Below, piece after piece: positions 60,777 through 64,000 of a stretch of 64,000 bases of DNA. Under the pieces are notes generated by a model. It was not told where the DNA came from. It searched no databases and saw nothing but the letters and a program-made list of their open reading frames with translations. Numbering within the stretch: position 1 is the stretch's first letter; every line of letters starts with the position of its first letter. The position numbers and the translations under genes are program-made. This DNA comes from JACPYM01 sp963699175. Lineage in GTDB: Bacteria; Acidobacteriota; Blastocatellia; RBC074. The DNA is taken from the NCBI GenBank assembly GCA_963699175.1, contig OY969418.1, positions 8,122,001 through 8,186,000 on the forward strand, written 5' to 3'.

Positions 60777-61648
60777 TCACTTATTAACAAGCGCCTGCGC
60801 AATCTCATCCATGTGGTTACACAGCGTTGATAAGTGCGCTTCGTTCGCATAGGTCACGAGTTTGGCGCTGGGCAGTTCGGCGACCGCTCTCCGCACCATA
60901 GCGATGGGAGCATTTACATCCTGCTCGCCGTGGAATAGCTTCAGAGGCATTTGGATCTCGCCCAACCGAAAATCAAACTCACGCATATAAAGGCGCATAT
61001 CCCAAGCCGGGCCTTTCGTCCCTTGACGCACACATTCACGCATCATCTTGCCAATGGCCTCGACTCGACCTGGTTGTTCAAACGCGGCATAGTCCGCCGG
61101 GGAACTCTCTTTCTTAGCTGAGCCAGTTCCTTTTCACGTTCGCCCCCGGAAGAGGCTGCCATCATTTTCAGCAATAGTCCCAGTAGGAAAGGGGCTTTGT
61201 CGGCAAATATCAAAACGAGCCGATTTACAAAAGGCAGATTGTTTTGCGCCTCCGGCCAGTCCATCCGCCAGCCGCCTGAAACGATGACGGCGCTGGTGAG
61301 CCGTTCGGGAATCCGCGCCGCACAGACCGCCACATACGGCCCTCCGCCTGAATTGCCCAGCACGGCGAATTGTTCTAGCCCCAGCGCATTCGCGAGGGCA
61401 ATTACATCTTTAGGCCAGTCGGAGAAAGTACGATTGGGCTGGAAGTCGGAGCCGCCCATTCCTGGGCGGTCAGGGGCAATAACGCGCAAACCGAACCGGC
61501 TCAAGACAGCATCACCAATTAGCAATGGCTCAAGCCGTGAGGATGGCGCGCCGTGAAAATACATCACGGGATAGCCGTCAGGCTGGCCAAACTCGGCGTA
61601 GGCCAGCGTCCGGCCATCAGGCAGAACAAGATGGTTTTCGGTGTTCAT
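60777..61648 (-). pseudogene. Alpha/beta-hydrolase interrupted by a one-base frameshift
   Basis: The 5' part (start ATG 61648, MNTENHLVLPDG) encodes a normal alpha/beta-hydrolase with HGAPSSR, the nucleophile elbow GNSGGG and the cap region. Near 61099-61102, within a run of four G (C on the coding strand), the frame changes: reading one frame gives RTMPRLNN and a quick stop, while the other gives PADYAAFEQPGRVEAIGKMM and continues to the normal end, including HGEQDVNAP and the catalytic His in NEAHLS. Adding one base to the run restores a ~290-residue enzyme. This is either a recent mutation or a homopolymer sequencing error. Confidence 0.85.
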
Positions 61649-61746
61649 ACTGTCGCGTGTAACCTGCACAGCCGTGGCTGCCACTGGCAAAACAAAAAGG
61701 TTGAAAGGCCACTACTACCAAGCCCTGTGAATGTAAGACGGCGCGG

Positions 61747-61775
61747 AGTATAGGAGAGGCTTGGCGAAGACGCAA
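61747..61775 (-). promoter_or_regulatory. Sigma-70-like promoter of the frameshifted hydrolase gene
   Basis: On the minus strand, TTGCGT (61770-61775), 17 bases, then TATACT (61747-61752), giving a leader of about 90 bases. The sequence around the -10 closely matches the promoter at 9847. Confidence 0.5.
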
Positions 61776-61797
61776 CGCTTGAGTAAATCACCGGAAA

Positions 61798-61815
61798 TGG
61801 GATTGCATAATCCCA
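61798..61815 (+). promoter_or_regulatory. TGGGA-N8-TCCCA dyad (putative activator site), locus D
   Basis: TGGGATTGCATAATCCCA is a perfect dyad with 7-base arms, followed by CAAGCGCACACC. It is the best copy of the site, and its first GGGA base is 101 bp before the -24-like box at 61900. Confidence 0.7.
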
Positions 61816-61899
61816 CAAGCGCACACCGCACAAGCAGTCACTGCTCAGCTCTCACGCGTCAAGCTATCTCACCATAACAATTTGGTAATTCACTCCGCT

Positions 61900-61915
61900 T
61901 GGCACGCTGCTTGGT
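61900..61915 (+). promoter_or_regulatory. Sigma-54-like -24/-12 promoter, locus D
   Basis: TGGCACGCTGCTTGGTT, identical to the elements at 10042 and 33812. It lies 77 bp before the ADOP start at 61992. Confidence 0.65.
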
Positions 61916-61991
61916 TATATTGGTCAAGTCGTCTCATTACCCCTGACAACAGCCCGTTAGCAAGCCGGGCAACAGCAAACGAGGAGGAATC

Positions 61992-64000
61992 ATGCAGACC
62001 TTATGGCAAGACCTACGCTACAGCGCGCGCACGTTACTGAAGACTCCCGGCTTCACGCTGGTCGCAGTCGTTACGCTGGCGCTGGGCATCGGCGCGAACA
62101 CGGCGCTCTTCAGTGTCGTCAACGCGGTGCTGCTCGACCCGTTTCCTTACCCGCAGCACGCGCAGCTCTTCTTCGTGCGGCAGCGGCTGCCGAAGATTGG
62201 CGTGCAGGAGCAGTTTCGCGCTTCGGGGCCTGAATTCACAGACGTGCAACAGAGTCAGGTCTTCGAGCGCGTAGCCGCCTTTGAACCCGCGGGCCGCAAC
62301 TTGGCTGCTGATCGGCAACCAGAACGTGTGGCGGCGGCAAAAGTCTCAACCGATTTCTTCCCGCTGCTCGGTGTTGAGCCACAGCTTGGCCGCGTGATTA
62401 CAGCGGCGGATGAAGGGCCGAAGGGCGAGCGCGTGCTAGTAATCAGTCATGGATTGTGGCAGCGCCGGTTTGGCGGGGCGGCGAAAGTGATTGGTCAGAA
62501 AGTTACGTTGGATGACGAGCCATTCACGATCATTGGCGTGATGCCACCACGTTTCTATTTCGACGCTGCTGAAGTGTGGTTTCCGTTCCCCTTTGATCTC
62601 AGCCAAGGGCCACGACAGGCGCGGGCGTTTGGTGTGTTGGGGCGACTGAAATCTGGAACTACAGTTGCGCAAACCAATGCGGAATTGGAACGATTGGCGC
62701 GCAATCAGGAGCAGGCTTATCTAGGCAGCAATCCTGAGTACGCGGGCCGTCAGCTATATTTGCAGCCAATCAGCGAGTTCTACTTCGGGGCGGTGCAGAC
62801 GGCGCTCTATGTGCTGTTGGGCGCGGTCGGTCTGATTCTGCTGATTGCCTGCGCCAACATCGCCAGCTTGTTGCTGACGCGAGCCACTTCACGTGCGCGC
62901 GAAGTTGCCATCCGCGCGGCGTTGGGCGCGAGTCGCACGCGCCTGATCCGGCAAATGCTCACCGAGAGCGCAATCATCACACTGCTGGGAGGCGCGCTGG
63001 GGTTGCTGGTAGCGCTCTGGGGGAATGCCACGCTGGTGGCGCTCATCCCAGAAGACACGCTGCCGCAAAGTCTCAGCATCGGTATTGACGGGCGAGTGCT
63101 CGTCTTCACACTCAGCATTTCGCTACTGACCGCGCTGCTCTGCGGGTTGTGGCCCGCGCTGCAAATCTCGAAACCGCAACTCAGCGAAAACCTGAAGGAA
63201 GGCGGCCAGAAGGCGACCGTCAGCTTGCGCCAGCGTCGCGCGCAGGGTTTGTTGGTTGTGGCGGAAATCGGCCTCTCGTTGTTGTTGCTGGTGATGGCTG
63301 GATTGATGATTCGCAGCTTTGCACGGCTGACCGCAATTGATCCGGGCTTCGATCCGGAGCGTGTGCTGACGATGCGGCTCAACCTTTCTCCGGCTCGCTC
63401 GCAAGGTGGGCGGCAAAATGCAGCTTTCTTCGAGCAGTTGATTGAGCGCGTCAAAACCGTTCCTGGAGCAGAGGCCGTCGCCGTCGCTTCGCACATGCCT
63501 TTCGATTTCACTGAAGACTGGACTGTCACCATCGAGGGTAGCACGACGCAGACGCAGAACGTTGACACACGCACGATCAGCGCAGACTTCTTCCGCGTGA
63601 TGGGCATTCCCTTGCAGCGCGGCGAGCCGTTCTCCGCGCAAGACAGGCTCGACGCGCCCGGCGTGGCTATCATCAATCAGGCGATGGCGCGGCGCTTCTG
63701 GCCCGCTGGCGATGCGCTCGGCAAACGCCTCAAGCTGGGCCGTGCTGAGAGCGACAGCCCGTGGATGACGGTCAAAGGCGTAGTGGCCGACTCAGCGCAA
63801 GGCGCGCTCGACGCTGCGATTCGTCCTGAAGCCTATTTCCCGTTGGCACAAATGGCGCAGCGTTATCGCCGCATGAATCTGGCGATCAGCACGAATGGCA
63901 ATCCGGTCAGCTTGGTTGGTTCAGTACAGCAAGCAATCTGGAGTTTAAGTAGCGATCAGCCGGTTTACCAGGTGCGTCCGCTAAATCAGTTGATCAACCG
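61992..64000 (+). CDS. ADOP-type duplicated FtsX/MacB-like permease, copy 12 (3' end outside window)
   Basis: The frame starting MQTLWQDLRYSARTLLKTPG, with GAGGAGG upstream of the ATG, is open to the last base, giving at least 669 residues. The visible part covers TM1, the first periplasmic domain, TM2-5 and most of the second periplasmic domain. The first coupling loop is AREVAIRAALGASRTRL. Distinctive are LLDPFPYPQHAQLFFVRQR after TM1 and CANIASLLLTRATS, where other copies have CANVANLLLARA. It sits directly behind the best dyad/sigma-54-like promoter, so it probably opens another ADOP cluster beyond the window. Confidence 0.93.
   Translation, partial: MQTLWQDLRYSARTLLKTPGFTLVAVVTLALGIGANTALFSVVNAVLLDPFPYPQHAQLFFVRQRLPKIGVQEQFRASGPEFTDVQQSQVFERVAAFEPAGRNLAADRQPERVAAAKVSTDFFPLLGVEPQLGRVITAADEGPKGERVLVISHGLWQRRFGGAAKVIGQKVTLDDEPFTIIGVMPPRFYFDAAEVWFPFPFDLSQGPRQARAFGVLGRLKSGTTVAQTNAELERLARNQEQAYLGSNPEYAGRQLYLQPISEFYFGAVQTALYVLLGAVGLILLIACANIASLLLTRATSRAREVAIRAALGASRTRLIRQMLTESAIITLLGGALGLLVALWGNATLVALIPEDTLPQSLSIGIDGRVLVFTLSISLLTALLCGLWPALQISKPQLSENLKEGGQKATVSLRQRRAQGLLVVAEIGLSLLLLVMAGLMIRSFARLTAIDPGFDPERVLTMRLNLSPARSQGGRQNAAFFEQLIERVKTVPGAEAVAVASHMPFDFTEDWTVTIEGSTTQTQNVDTRTISADFFRVMGIPLQRGEPFSAQDRLDAPGVAIINQAMARRFWPAGDALGKRLKLGRAESDSPWMTVKGVVADSAQGALDAAIRPEAYFPLAQMAQRYRRMNLAISTNGNPVSLVGSVQQAIWSLSSDQPVYQVRPLNQLIN

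Overview
The window looks like a piece of an Acidobacteriota chromosome, probably class Blastocatellia. The main evidence is twelve copies of the 'acidobacterial duplicated orphan permease' (ADOP) type: ten complete, one with a large internal deletion, and one cut by the right edge. Together they fill about 43% of the sequence. Other genes typical of the phylum are a reaction-centre-type cytochrome c, several secreted proteins with a LolA-like fold, and many small one-off metabolic genes. No rRNA, tRNA, CRISPR array, phage or transposase gene was seen. Assignments come from reading the sequence and family knowledge, not database searches.

Layout. 1-5.2 kb: an ankyrin protein, a small ArsR operon with a large palindromic operator, a cytochrome c, and an ECF sigma factor fused to two acetyltransferase domains. 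5.5-15 kb: three ADOPs, a MITE-like element and an unknown membrane protein. 15-17 kb: a TIR-NACHT protein, a defence candidate, on the minus strand. 17-26 kb: an ABC ATPase, its YbbP-type permease and two ADOPs. 26-34 kb: a secreted acetamidase-like protein, then a minus-strand run of small accessory genes (VOC, GNAT, SnoaL, DUF4256, hypotheticals) with one attC-like site, a haem-binding TPR protein and a secreted esterase. 34-51 kb: a deleted ADOP, an amidohydrolase and five complete ADOPs. 51-62 kb: two AraC regulators, an M1 peptidase, a subclass B3 metallo-beta-lactamase, a phosphatase, DinB, Rho-N and methyltransferase proteins, an amino-acid permease and a frameshifted hydrolase. 62 kb to the end: another ADOP.

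The most interesting signal is regulatory. Four loci share a TGGGA-N8-TCCCA dyad placed 99-101 bp before a sigma-54-like -24/-12 element, directly ahead of an ADOP that opens a gene cluster. A fifth, degenerate copy with the same spacing precedes the ABC ATPase. ADOPs inside clusters lack it. This suggests that the clusters form one regulon driven by a sigma-54 activator encoded elsewhere. Both halves of each complete ADOP keep the cytoplasmic coupling-loop motif (R/xEIxIRxALGA), so the orphan permeases probably still engage an ATPase; the LolD-like ATPase at 17.1 kb is the only one visible.

The spaces between genes hold several unrelated families of long imperfect hairpins. Their arms are built from short quasi-tandem units. 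One family has apparently become the C-terminal tail of the ABC ATPase and displaced the ribosome binding site of its permease. Two REP-like palindrome clusters show a compensatory base change, and a ~180-bp element occurs twice in opposite orientation.
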